Positions 18,905-26,185 of a DNA stretch of 49,671 nt are shown in pieces. Both the position numbers and the translations under genes were made by a program. Below the pieces are notes generated by a model. It did not search any database, was not told the origin of the DNA, and saw nothing but the letters and a program-made list of their open reading frames with translations. The DNA is from Clostridia bacterium (GTDB taxonomy: Bacteria; Bacillota; Clostridia; Christensenellales; UBA3700), in assembly GCA_029068165.1 (NCBI GenBank), contig JAIEDA010000002.1, forward strand, positions 1 through 49,671. Direction: 5' to 3'. Within the stretch, counting starts at the first letter, position 1, and the number at the start of each line of letters is the position of its first letter.

Positions 18905-19779
18905 CGATAGGCGTGGACGTAGGCGGAACCAGCATAAAGAGCGCGCTTATCGAAATAGGCGATAAGACCGTTGCGGAGAGTTATAAAATTCTCAAGTTCA
19001 ACACCTTGCCTACGCAAGCTCAAGAGGGTAGAGATACGATCGTTAAGAATATCGAAAGGTCAATCCAAACGTTTGATTGGAAGTCTTGCGATATGATAGC
19101 CGTGGCTAGCGCGGGCACTATTGATTGGAATAGCGGCGACGTAATTTTCGCAACGAATTCTCTCCCCGGGTTTACGGGGCTGAAACTTTCCAAAGTACTA
19201 AGCGAGCGGTTTGGCAAAAGAGTGATAGCCGTCAACGACGCCGTCGGCGCGCTGATAGGCGAGGGATTCTTGGGCGCGGGCAAGAAAGCGGACAGCGCGA
19301 TGATGTTTACTCTCGGCACGGGACTGGGAGTATCGTTTTTGACAAACAAAACGTTGGATAGTACTTCGGTCGTAGATACGAAATTGGGACACTTCAAGCT
19401 CTACGAGGGCGGAAGGGAGTGCGCTTGCGGCGACAGAGGCTGCGCGGAGAGATACGTTTCGGCGACTGCGCTGAAAAAGTACGGCAACGAAAATCTCTAT
19501 CAGCTTTTCAATTCCAAGGACGTTTCGCAAAAAATCGTATTGAAAAATTTCTATAAAGACTTCACAAGAGTATGTCTAAAGGCAATAGAAGAGTATTCTC
19601 CCGAGCGGATAATCGTGGGCGGCGGAGTAATAGAAATGGCGGAGTATTGGTGGCAAAGTTTTCTCAAGGAATACAAGAGCTGCGCGACTACTCCGATAGT
19701 ATGCGCGAGTTTGGGCAATAAGGCGGCGTCGCTGGGGTGCGTATACGCTATGGCGAACGGCAAGTTCGAAAATCAATAA
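18898..19779 (+). CDS. nanK: ROK-family N-acetylmannosamine kinase
   Basis: Phosphorylates N-acetylmannosamine to the 6-phosphate. The N-terminal ATP phosphate loop is GVDVGGTSIKSALIE; the catalytic aspartate sits in VNDAVGALIGEG, and the ROK zinc motif is complete as CACGDRGCAERYVSA, preceded by the zinc histidine in KLGHFKLYEGG. The C-terminal GGGVIEMAEYWW helix is typical. It has 293 residues. ROK kinases vary in sugar preference (glucose, ManNAc, fructose); assignment as NanK rests on being locked between nanE (7-base overlap) and nanA. Confidence 0.92.
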   Translation: MLAIGVDVGGTSIKSALIEIGDKTVAESYKILKFNTLPTQAQEGRDTIVKNIERSIQTFDWKSCDMIAVASAGTIDWNSGDVIFATNSLPGFTGLKLSKVLSERFGKRVIAVNDAVGALIGEGFLGAGKKADSAMMFTLGTGLGVSFLTNKTLDSTSVVDTKLGHFKLYEGGRECACGDRGCAERYVSATALKKYGNENLYQLFNSKDVSQKIVLKNFYKDFTRVCLKAIEEYSPERIIVGGGVIEMAEYWWQSFLKEYKSCATTPIVCASLGNKAASLGCVYAMANGKFENQ

Positions 19780-19811
19780 AAATAAAATTTTTGCAAAGAG
19801 AGGTAAAGCAA

Positions 19812-20687
19812 ATGGATATGGCAAAATTTAAGGGCGTTTTTTCGGCGTTGCTTACTCCTTATACCGCGGACGATAAAATCAACGGCGGTTCAGTTAAAAA
19901 AATCGTGGATATGAATCTCGAAAAGGGCATAAACGGATTTTACGTAGGCGGTTCGACAGGCGAGGGTATGCTATTGACTGTGGAAGAGAGAAAACAACTT
20001 TTCAAGTATACTGCCGAAGCAAACGGCAAAAGAGGAACGCTCATCGCTCACGTTGGTACGATCAACACCAATCACGCTATCGAAATGGCTAAGTACGCCG
20101 AAGATTGCGGGTACGACGCTATATCGGCGGTAGCTCCTTTCTATTACGGTTTTTCCTACGAGGCTATCAAAGGCTACTACGACGATATCGCAAACAGCGT
20201 GAATATCCCTATGATAGTGTACAATTTTCCCAACGCAAACGGCTTCAAGTTTGACAAGGAGCGCGCTGAGGATATGTTCAAGAATAAGAAGTTCATAGGT
20301 ATAAAGCACACTACTTCCGACCTTTACGCTCTTCAGCAGTTCAAGACTATGGCGCGCAATCCTATCGTCTACAACGGTTTTGACGAAATGTTTGTCGCAG
20401 GTCTTAGTATGGGCGCGGACGGCGGTATAGGGTCGACCTACAACTTTATGCCCGAAAAATACGTAAAGATATTCAATCTTTTCAACGAAGGCAATATCAA
20501 AGAAGCGCAAAAAGTTCAGTACGAAGCCAACGGGATCATCGCTCTTTTGATAAAATACGGCGTATTCGCAATGGAAAAGGCTTTGCTCGAAGAAATGGGC
20601 ATTGAAATGAACGGCTGTAGAAAACCTTTCCAGGAACTTTCTTTAGAAGGAAGAAAGGTTTGCAAACAAATAATAAAAACTCTTTAA
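19812..20687 (+). CDS. nanA: N-acetylneuraminate lyase
   Basis: Aldol cleavage of N-acetylneuraminate to N-acetylmannosamine and pyruvate. DapA/NanA-type TIM barrel: FSALLTPY start, the GGSTGE pyruvate-binding loop, the tyrosine in MIVYNFPNANG, the Schiff-base lysine in FIGIKHTTSDLY and the GGIGSTYNFMPE substrate loop, which is specific to sialic acid lyases rather than DapA. I choose the ATG at 19812, eight bases after GAGAGG; the in-frame reading from 19737 would run back into nanK. The 291 residues match the family. It is the last gene of the cluster, followed by a terminator. Confidence 0.96.
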   Translation: MDMAKFKGVFSALLTPYTADDKINGGSVKKIVDMNLEKGINGFYVGGSTGEGMLLTVEERKQLFKYTAEANGKRGTLIAHVGTINTNHAIEMAKYAEDCGYDAISAVAPFYYGFSYEAIKGYYDDIANSVNIPMIVYNFPNANGFKFDKERAEDMFKNKKFIGIKHTTSDLYALQQFKTMARNPIVYNGFDEMFVAGLSMGADGGIGSTYNFMPEKYVKIFNLFNEGNIKEAQKVQYEANGIIALLIKYGVFAMEKALLEEMGIEMNGCRKPFQELSLEGRKVCKQIIKTL

Positions 20688-20696
20688 TTAAAATCT

Positions 20697-20736
20697 ATAA
20701 GGCGGCGTAAGCGAGAGGTAAACTCCGCCTTATTTT
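20697..20736 (+). terminator. Terminator after nanA
   Basis: A perfect 9-bp stem ATAAGGCGG (20697-20705) / CCGCCTTAT (20725-20733) with a 19-base loop is followed by TTT. It ends the sialic acid operon just before the Mrp gene. Confidence 0.78.
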
Positions 20737-20749
20737 AGGTAGGTAATAT

Positions 20750-21559
20750 ATGAGCGACTGCACAAGCGATTGTTCAAGCTGCGGCAAAGATTGCAAGGAA
20801 AGAAAAGCAAGCCAAAAGTCCAAGCTCAACGAACATTCCAAAGTTAAAAAAGTATACGCGGTTACAAGCGCGAAAGGCGGCGTAGGCAAGTCTATGGTTA
20901 CGGCGCAGCTTGCGGTATTGAGCCGAAGATACGGCAAGTCGGTTGCCGTGCTTGACGGCGACGTGACGGGCGCTTCTATGACTAAGTATTTCGGTATCAA
21001 GGAAAAAGCCTTAGGCTCGGAAAGAGGAATACTGCCCGCCGAGAGCGTGAGCGGAATAAAAATCGTGTCAATGAATATGTTTTTACAAGAGGAGGATTCT
21101 CCAGTGGTGTGGAGATCCAGTCTTGCAACGGGCGCGCTATTGCAATTTTGGACGGACGTATGTTGGGGAGATATAGACGCGATGTTTATAGATATGCCGC
21201 CGGGGACGGGCGATATACCGTTGACCGTATTTCAAAATCTTCCCGTAGACGGAATTATTATCGTGACCACTCCGCAGGAACTTGTTGGAATGATTGCTTC
21301 CAAAGGCGTAAAAATGGCTAAGATGATGAATATTCCGGTAATCGCGCTTGTTGAAAATATGTCGTACTATAAATGCGACGGCTGCGGAGAGATACTCAAT
21401 ATATTCGGCGAAAGCAAAGCCGAAAAAGTAGCCGAGCAGTTTGGCATAGACAGCGTAGCGAGGTTGCCTATAAGTCCCGCATTGTGCGCGGCTTGCGATA
21501 GTGGCGCGATAGAATACTTTGACGGCGATTGGTTGGAAGATATTGTAAAGAAGCTGTAG
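20750..21559 (+). CDS. mrp: Mrp/NBP35-type P-loop iron-sulfur carrier ATPase
   Basis: Scaffold/carrier ATPase for iron-sulfur cluster delivery. The deviant Walker A loop is SAKGGVGKSM near residues 40-49, followed by LDGDVTGASM and MFIDMPPGTGDIPLT, hallmarks of the ParA/MinD-like Mrp family. The N-terminus holds four cysteines (C4, C8, C11, C15) spaced as in archaeal and eukaryotic NBP35 proteins, and the C-terminal half carries the CDGCGE CxxC pair that binds a bridging cluster. At 269 residues it lacks the N-terminal MIP18 domain of longer Mrp proteins. It stands alone between the nanA terminator and the trmB promoter. Confidence 0.9.
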   Translation: MSDCTSDCSSCGKDCKERKASQKSKLNEHSKVKKVYAVTSAKGGVGKSMVTAQLAVLSRRYGKSVAVLDGDVTGASMTKYFGIKEKALGSERGILPAESVSGIKIVSMNMFLQEEDSPVVWRSSLATGALLQFWTDVCWGDIDAMFIDMPPGTGDIPLTVFQNLPVDGIIIVTTPQELVGMIASKGVKMAKMMNIPVIALVENMSYYKCDGCGEILNIFGESKAEKVAEQFGIDSVARLPISPALCAACDSGAIEYFDGDWLEDIVKKL

Positions 21560-21581
21560 GCGGTCAAATTGTTCAAAAGCA

Positions 21582-21610
21582 TAGACAAAATCAAGATTTT
21601 ACGATATAAT
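21582..21610 (+). promoter_or_regulatory. Promoter upstream of trmB
   Basis: TAGACA at 21582-21587, a 17-bp spacer and a perfect TATAAT at 21605-21610. It leaves a leader of about 22 bases containing AAGGACGGAG before the ATG at 21639. Confidence 0.75.
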
Positions 21611-21638
21611 AAACGTAAAGGACGGAGAACTTTTTACT

Positions 21639-22328
21639 ATGCGAATGAGGAGAAAACGCAATCTAGACGAGCGTTTGGCGGCGGTGAGCGACTATATCAT
21701 AGAGCGCACTGTGTTGGATAAGAATATGCGTACTTCTATCGAGCAAAAGGATTACGTAGACTTTTGCAAGGTATTCGGCAACTCTAATCCCGTGGAATTG
21801 GAGATAGGTTGCGGCAAAGGCGCGTTTATCGTTACGCTCGCCAAGCGTAACCCAAACGTAAATTATTTGGCGATAGAAATGCTCTCCAACGTAATAGTCG
21901 AGGCTTGCGAAAAAGCCAAGAAAGAAAATTTAAAAAACGTTAGATTTATGATTTTGAGGGCGGAATGTTTGGAAAGCTACGTTCCCGAAAAATCAATATC
22001 CAAGATATATCTAAATTTCTCCACGCCCCTTCCTCAAAAAGGTTACGAAAAGCAAAGGCTTACTCACGCTAAGTTTTTAAATATCTACAAGAGATTGCTT
22101 ATCGGCGGAGGAGAGATTTGTCAAAAGACGGACAGTCCGTTTCTCTTTGAGTTCTCGCTCGTTCAATACTCGAGTTGCGGGTATATTCTAAAAGACGTGA
22201 AGCTGGACTTGTTACGTTCTAATTGCGAAAATAATATAATGACTGAGTACGAATTAAAGTTCGCGCAAATGGACGCGCCTATATATAGGATAGTTGCGTA
22301 CCTGCCGACTGACGAGGAGAAACCGTGA
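21639..22328 (+). CDS. trmB: TrmB-like tRNA (guanine-N7) methyltransferase, variant
   Basis: SAM-dependent enzyme of the TrmB fold, expected to form 7-methylguanosine at tRNA position 46. The SAM site is normal: VELEIGCGKGAFIVTLA, the acidic AIEML after strand two, and AECLESYVP. The C-terminal TEYELKF and PIYRIVAYL are also family-like, and length (229) is usual. However the family signature NF-x-DPWPK-x-RH is here NFSTPLPQKGYEKQRLT: the aspartate at residue 129 is threonine, tryptophan 131 is leucine and the histidine is tyrosine. Either this is a natural subfamily or its target or activity has changed. The stop overlaps the next gene's GTG start by four bases. Confidence 0.82.
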   Translation: MRMRRKRNLDERLAAVSDYIIERTVLDKNMRTSIEQKDYVDFCKVFGNSNPVELEIGCGKGAFIVTLAKRNPNVNYLAIEMLSNVIVEACEKAKKENLKNVRFMILRAECLESYVPEKSISKIYLNFSTPLPQKGYEKQRLTHAKFLNIYKRLLIGGGEICQKTDSPFLFEFSLVQYSSCGYILKDVKLDLLRSNCENNIMTEYELKFAQMDAPIYRIVAYLPTDEEKP

Positions 22329-24625
22329 AAGCCAAGAAAAGACTTCTAACGATTTTTATATTGGTCGCTATAGTATTGACGGCGTGCGCGCTCAGCGGCT
22401 GTCTTGATATTTTCGCCACGAAAATCAACTTGGCATTCAATAGCGAATTGATTTTGGACGAAACGTTTTTTCAATATACTTCCCAAGAAATCACTCCTGA
22501 AGTAACGCTTATGCATAGGGGAGAACTTGTTCCCTCAGCGTATTATACGCTTACGTTTTCGAATAATAAAGAACCCGGTACGGCTACAATTACCGCAACG
22601 GGCAAAGATAATTATTACGGCGAAGTCGTAGCGACTTTCGATATAGGCTATATTTATTCGTTTGACGCAAACGGAGCGGACGAGGTGGATGGCGAGCTGA
22701 GCCAAAAAGTTTTTTCCAAAGACGACTTGAAAGTTCCAATAGTCAGCAAATCGGGATATACCTTTACGCGTTGGAGCTACAATTCTCAAACGGTAGATTT
22801 TGCCGATACCGATAATCTTCCCGATACCGCCGAGTTCGTCGCGAATTTTGAATTGAACGTCTACAGTATCAAATACGTGCTTGACGGCGGCAAGAACTCC
22901 GAGGACAACAAAGCTAGCTATTCCGCGGAGGACGTCTTTGAATTGAGCGACCCAACGCTTTCGGGCAAACGCTTTGGCGGTTGGTTCACCGACGAGGATT
23001 TTAATAATAGAATAGAAACCGTTGAGGGATACTATCAAGACCTCACGCTTTACGCTAAGTTCGTAGACTATACTTACAGGGAGATAATCTACGACGTGCC
23101 TGACGGCGCTACGCATATTCCTTACGATTTGTTGTTGCCCGAAACTCCTTTGGCTACTCCGGCCGAGCAGTTTGCGGAAATAGACGGTATGGATAAAAAA
23201 CTTGTGTGGTACGCCGATGCGAATTACTACGTTAAGTACGTGTTCCGCGAAATGCCTGACGACGATATCACCGTATACGCGCGTTGGGAGGACGTCGTAC
23301 CAGTAGGCTTTTTGGATAAAATCGACAGGTTCTCGGCTTCAAACGTAACTTTAAATAGTTATCAAGATTTTGTCGATTATATAGATTACGTTTGCTTTAA
23401 AAACGTAACTGGCAACGTACAAGCTCTAGATTGGGTGTATTTGAATTACGATACGAGCGATTTCTCAAGTCAACTTGATCGGGCGGTGAAAGTCGATTGC
23501 TCGTATCCTATAATGTCTTCGTTAAGCTATATTATAGACGGTCAACGTTTAAAAATCGCGTTGGCAAGAGATATTACCGAGCGCGAAGCTTCAATATCGG
23601 CTACGGGAGAAGAGGACTTGTTACCTCAGTTGGGCAATATCTTTGCGCTGCAATCTTCGGGAAGAGGAAACACTTACGACAAGTTTCCGATAGACTTCGT
23701 AGAAAAGACTTGCGAGGTCACTACGTCCAATCAGCTCTTTTACGTGTTATCGCGCGGATATAGACCGTTGCCGACGGCAGGCTCGAAAGCCGAAAGTATT
23801 TACGCCGCTTTCAGAGAAATTATGCGTAATATTTGCGACGACGGTATGTCAGACTTGGAAAAAGTGAGAGCGATATACGAGTGGCTGATTTTGAACGTGC
23901 AGTACGATTACGTCGTCATCGATATGGAAATCAGCAACGCCGAGAGCTATCTCTACGACGCGTTCTATCTCGAGGGAGTATTGAAAGGCGTAGCGGTTTG
24001 CGACGGCTTTTCAAAGGCTTTTTGCGTAATGTGCGCAATCGAACGTATCGACTGCGTTAGAGTTACCGGAGAATCGCTTATCAACGGCGTGGGGCACGCT
24101 TGGAATAAGGTGCAACTTTTCGGCGAGTGGTTCGTGTCCGACGCTACTTGGGGCAACGCGAAATCAAGCGGCGGGGCGGACGAATATATTTCTTATGAAT
24201 TTCTCTTGTTTACCGACGCGGGCAGGGAGGAGTTTGATAAGCAAAATTATACTCAGTTTGAGGCGCAAACGCAGTTTGACTTGAAATCTTACTATTCTCG
24301 CCGCGACTTGCAGGTTGGACGTTACAACGTCGACGTAGACTTATATATTGAAAGTGAAGAAGAGTTGAGCTATATTTTCGAATACGTCGTGCTCAATTAC
24401 AATTTGACTGAAATCAGCGGCTCGTCTTTTGAAATCATACTCGACAACGCTCTTGTGGAAAGACTGTCGGCGGAACTCAAGCCTGAGGATAATTTAACGA
24501 ACAAACTTTACAATGCCGCTCTTACTATATATCAAAAAAGACAGCCCAACGCTCGTTTGACGTTTGCGGGCGGTAGGAGTTATTTCTCCGACGATACGTA
24601 TTTTTTGATTTTTATATTTAAATAA
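22325..24625 (+). CDS. Lipoprotein with InlB-type repeats and transglutaminase-like domain
   Basis: Probable surface-anchored protease- or cross-linker-like enzyme of unknown substrate. Signal peptide with a lipobox LSGC places the lipidated cysteine at residue 26. An N-terminal beta module (about 30-110) is followed by two or three Listeria-Bacteroides (InlB B) repeats, seen as KSGYTFTRWSYNS and LSGKRFGGWFTDEDF with LTLYAKFVDYTYR. The C-terminal half has a transglutaminase core: catalytic cysteine in GVAVCDGFSKAF, histidine in GVGHAWNKVQL and aspartate in FVSDATWGN, a complete Cys-His-Asp triad. The start is GTG, with GAGGAG six bases before it, overlapping the trmB stop as GTGA. Coupling of a surface protein to a tRNA enzyme probably reflects shared transcription only. 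Confidence 0.9.
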   Translation: MKAKKRLLTIFILVAIVLTACALSGCLDIFATKINLAFNSELILDETFFQYTSQEITPEVTLMHRGELVPSAYYTLTFSNNKEPGTATITATGKDNYYGEVVATFDIGYIYSFDANGADEVDGELSQKVFSKDDLKVPIVSKSGYTFTRWSYNSQTVDFADTDNLPDTAEFVANFELNVYSIKYVLDGGKNSEDNKASYSAEDVFELSDPTLSGKRFGGWFTDEDFNNRIETVEGYYQDLTLYAKFVDYTYREIIYDVPDGATHIPYDLLLPETPLATPAEQFAEIDGMDKKLVWYADANYYVKYVFREMPDDDITVYARWEDVVPVGFLDKIDRFSASNVTLNSYQDFVDYIDYVCFKNVTGNVQALDWVYLNYDTSDFSSQLDRAVKVDCSYPIMSSLSYIIDGQRLKIALARDITEREASISATGEEDLLPQLGNIFALQSSGRGNTYDKFPIDFVEKTCEVTTSNQLFYVLSRGYRPLPTAGSKAESIYAAFREIMRNICDDGMSDLEKVRAIYEWLILNVQYDYVVIDMEISNAESYLYDAFYLEGVLKGVAVCDGFSKAFCVMCAIERIDCVRVTGESLINGVGHAWNKVQLFGEWFVSDATWGNAKSSGGADEYISYEFLLFTDAGREEFDKQNYTQFEAQTQFDLKSYYSRRDLQVGRYNVDVDLYIESEEELSYIFEYVVLNYNLTEISGSSFEIILDNALVERLSAELKPEDNLTNKLYNAALTIYQKRQPNARLTFAGGRSYFSDDTYFLIFIFK

Positions 24626-24694
24626 ATTGACGGTTACGCTAAAAAATTTTGTAAGAGTATACACAACGTTTTGAGTTTTTTAAGTCAATTTAGT

Positions 24695-24722
24695 TTGATT
24701 TATTTTCAATTTGCTTTATAAT
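24695..24722 (+). promoter_or_regulatory. Promoter overlapping the exporter start codon
   Basis: TTGATT at 24695-24700, a 16-bp spacer and TATAAT at 24717-24722. The -10 box overlaps an ATG at 24721 and lies seven bases before the next in-frame ATG at 24730, so a transcript would begin at or beside that codon. Confidence 0.6.
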
Positions 24723-24729
24723 GGTTACT

Positions 24730-25848
24730 ATGTGGGACGTGTTACTTGACGCATTTTTGGATACGCTTAAACTCTCGTGGCTGTTATTGATATTCTATAT
24801 ATTGATAGAGCTTGTCGAGCAAAAGATAGCCGTTAAAATGCGCGCCAAACTTAAATCTAAATACGCTGTTGCCGTAGGCGCGGGGTTCGGTATCGTTCCG
24901 CAATGCGGTTTTTCCGTGCTTGCTTCCGATCTATATTCCAAACGTCAAATTACGCTCGGCGCGCTGCTTGCTGTCTTTATCGCGACTTCGGATGAAGCGC
25001 TGCCCATCCTTTTATCGTCTATCAATCAAGACGGCGTATGGCTCAAACTCATATTGCTTATTGCTACGAAGTTCGTCCTTGCGCTCATTGCAGGCTACGC
25101 TATTGATTTGATTATCGTTGCGACGGCTAAGAAAAAGCAAAAGGCAATAGAAAGCAATGGCGAGCGCGAGAATGAAAAAGCTCATAGCCAAAAAATAGCC
25201 GAACGTGAAAATGCGGACGAGCCTAGCGATAGCAAAGAACAAGCCGCAACGCTTGTGACGGACGTTTACGTAAATACGGGCGACCACGAATACAAACACA
25301 GTCACGACCACGGTCACGAGCACGAGCATAATCACGACCGCGGCGAAAGCGAAATTCACGACCGCGAACATAGCCGCGACGAAGAGCAAGAGAGCGAAGC
25401 GGTCGATATACACAAAGGATGTTGCGGTCACCATATAGACGATAGTAAGGAAAGTAAGGTAAAGAGGTATCTAGTTCATCCGCTATTGCATACGCTTAAG
25501 ATTTTGGCTTATATTCTTATTATCAATATAGTAATGGGAATTTTAGTGTATTACGTAGGCGAGGATAGAATTGCCGACTTTATGTCTAAGAGCGGAGTAT
25601 TGCAGCCTATACTCGTAACTTTGGTGGGGCTTATACCCAACTGCGCTTCAAGCGTAATTATAACCGAGCTGTATCTTGCCGACACGATTTCGTTTGGCTC
25701 GTGCATAGGCGGGCTTATCGTCAACGCAGGACTGGGCATAGCGTTTTTGTTTAAAGCCAACAAAAACTTCAAACAAAATCTAGCGATAGTCGGAGGACTG
25801 TTCGTATTCGCGTTGGTTGTAGCAGTATTATTGCACTTTCTAGCGTAA
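24730..25848 (+). CDS. Putative heavy-metal exporter, 10-helix permease (ArsP_2/DUF2899 type)
   Basis: Integral membrane protein with two homologous halves, each with a proline-cysteine motif: GIVPQCGFSVLASDLYS near residue 55 and GLIPNCASSVIITELYL near residue 305. This is the pattern of the putative ten-helix metal exporter family. Between the halves a soluble loop (about 183-237) carries some fifteen histidines in DHGHEHEHNHD-type runs and a CCGHH, a likely metal-binding segment. Substrate metal is unknown; Zn, Co, Ni or Mn would fit. I start at the ATG at 24730 (372 residues) because the -10 box covers the ATG at 24721; neither has a ribosome site, so leaderless translation is likely. It converges on the small membrane protein gene with eight bases between. 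Confidence 0.82.
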   Translation: MWDVLLDAFLDTLKLSWLLLIFYILIELVEQKIAVKMRAKLKSKYAVAVGAGFGIVPQCGFSVLASDLYSKRQITLGALLAVFIATSDEALPILLSSINQDGVWLKLILLIATKFVLALIAGYAIDLIIVATAKKKQKAIESNGERENEKAHSQKIAERENADEPSDSKEQAATLVTDVYVNTGDHEYKHSHDHGHEHEHNHDRGESEIHDREHSRDEEQESEAVDIHKGCCGHHIDDSKESKVKRYLVHPLLHTLKILAYILIINIVMGILVYYVGEDRIADFMSKSGVLQPILVTLVGLIPNCASSVIITELYLADTISFGSCIGGLIVNAGLGIAFLFKANKNFKQNLAIVGGLFVFALVVAVLLHFLA

Positions 25849-25856
25849 ATATTTAG

Positions 25857-26150
25857 TTAATTATTTTTTTCCTTGAGAAATTCGCGAATACTTTTGACGT
25901 ATTTTTTAATGAGAATTATTTCCGAAAAGACGAGCGCGGCGACTACTCCGAGAGAGATTATCGTCAATACCAAAGCGGGGAATATTTGCGCGCTCTCCAG
26001 CATAAAGCTCGCTACCGCGTATTTAGCCGCCGTCACGAAAATCAGCAAAGCCATTATTGCCACGATCAAAACGCCTATCGCGGCGAGTATGCTGAACGGC
26101 GTAATGAACAGCCATTGATATAAAAGTACGTCTTTTTTCTTTTTATCCAT
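25857..26150 (-). CDS. Small membrane protein, two helices
   Basis: Unrecognised 97-residue protein. A lysine-rich start (MDKKKKD) is followed by two hydrophobic segments, about residues 15-45 and 55-82, and a basic C-terminus KKYVKSIREFLKEK, which suggests both ends in the cytoplasm. It follows ispDF by 20 bases on the same strand and converges on the metal exporter. There is no ribosome site before the ATG, but a promoter-like TTGCAA-17-TAGAAT ends seven bases before it. Being short and without a family match, it could be a membrane accessory to its neighbours; no function is claimed. Confidence 0.7.
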   Translation of the reverse strand: MDKKKKDVLLYQWLFITPFSILAAIGVLIVAIMALLIFVTAAKYAVASFMLESAQIFPALVLTIISLGVVAALVFSEIILIKKYVKSIREFLKEKNN

Positions 26151-26156
26151 AATTAT

Positions 26157-26185
26157 ATTCTATCACAAGTTTAGACTGTTTGCAA
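26157..26185 (-). promoter_or_regulatory. Promoter-like site before the small membrane protein
   Basis: Read on the - strand: TTGCAA (26185-26180), a 17-bp spacer, TAGAAT (26162-26157), then six bases to the ATG at 26150. It overlaps the last codons of ispDF. A second box, TATAAT, lies one base before the ATG. Confidence 0.45.

Noticed and set aside
19737..19811. Upstream start for nanA
   Set aside because: It lies inside nanK and before the ribosome site; the family N-terminus begins at 19812.
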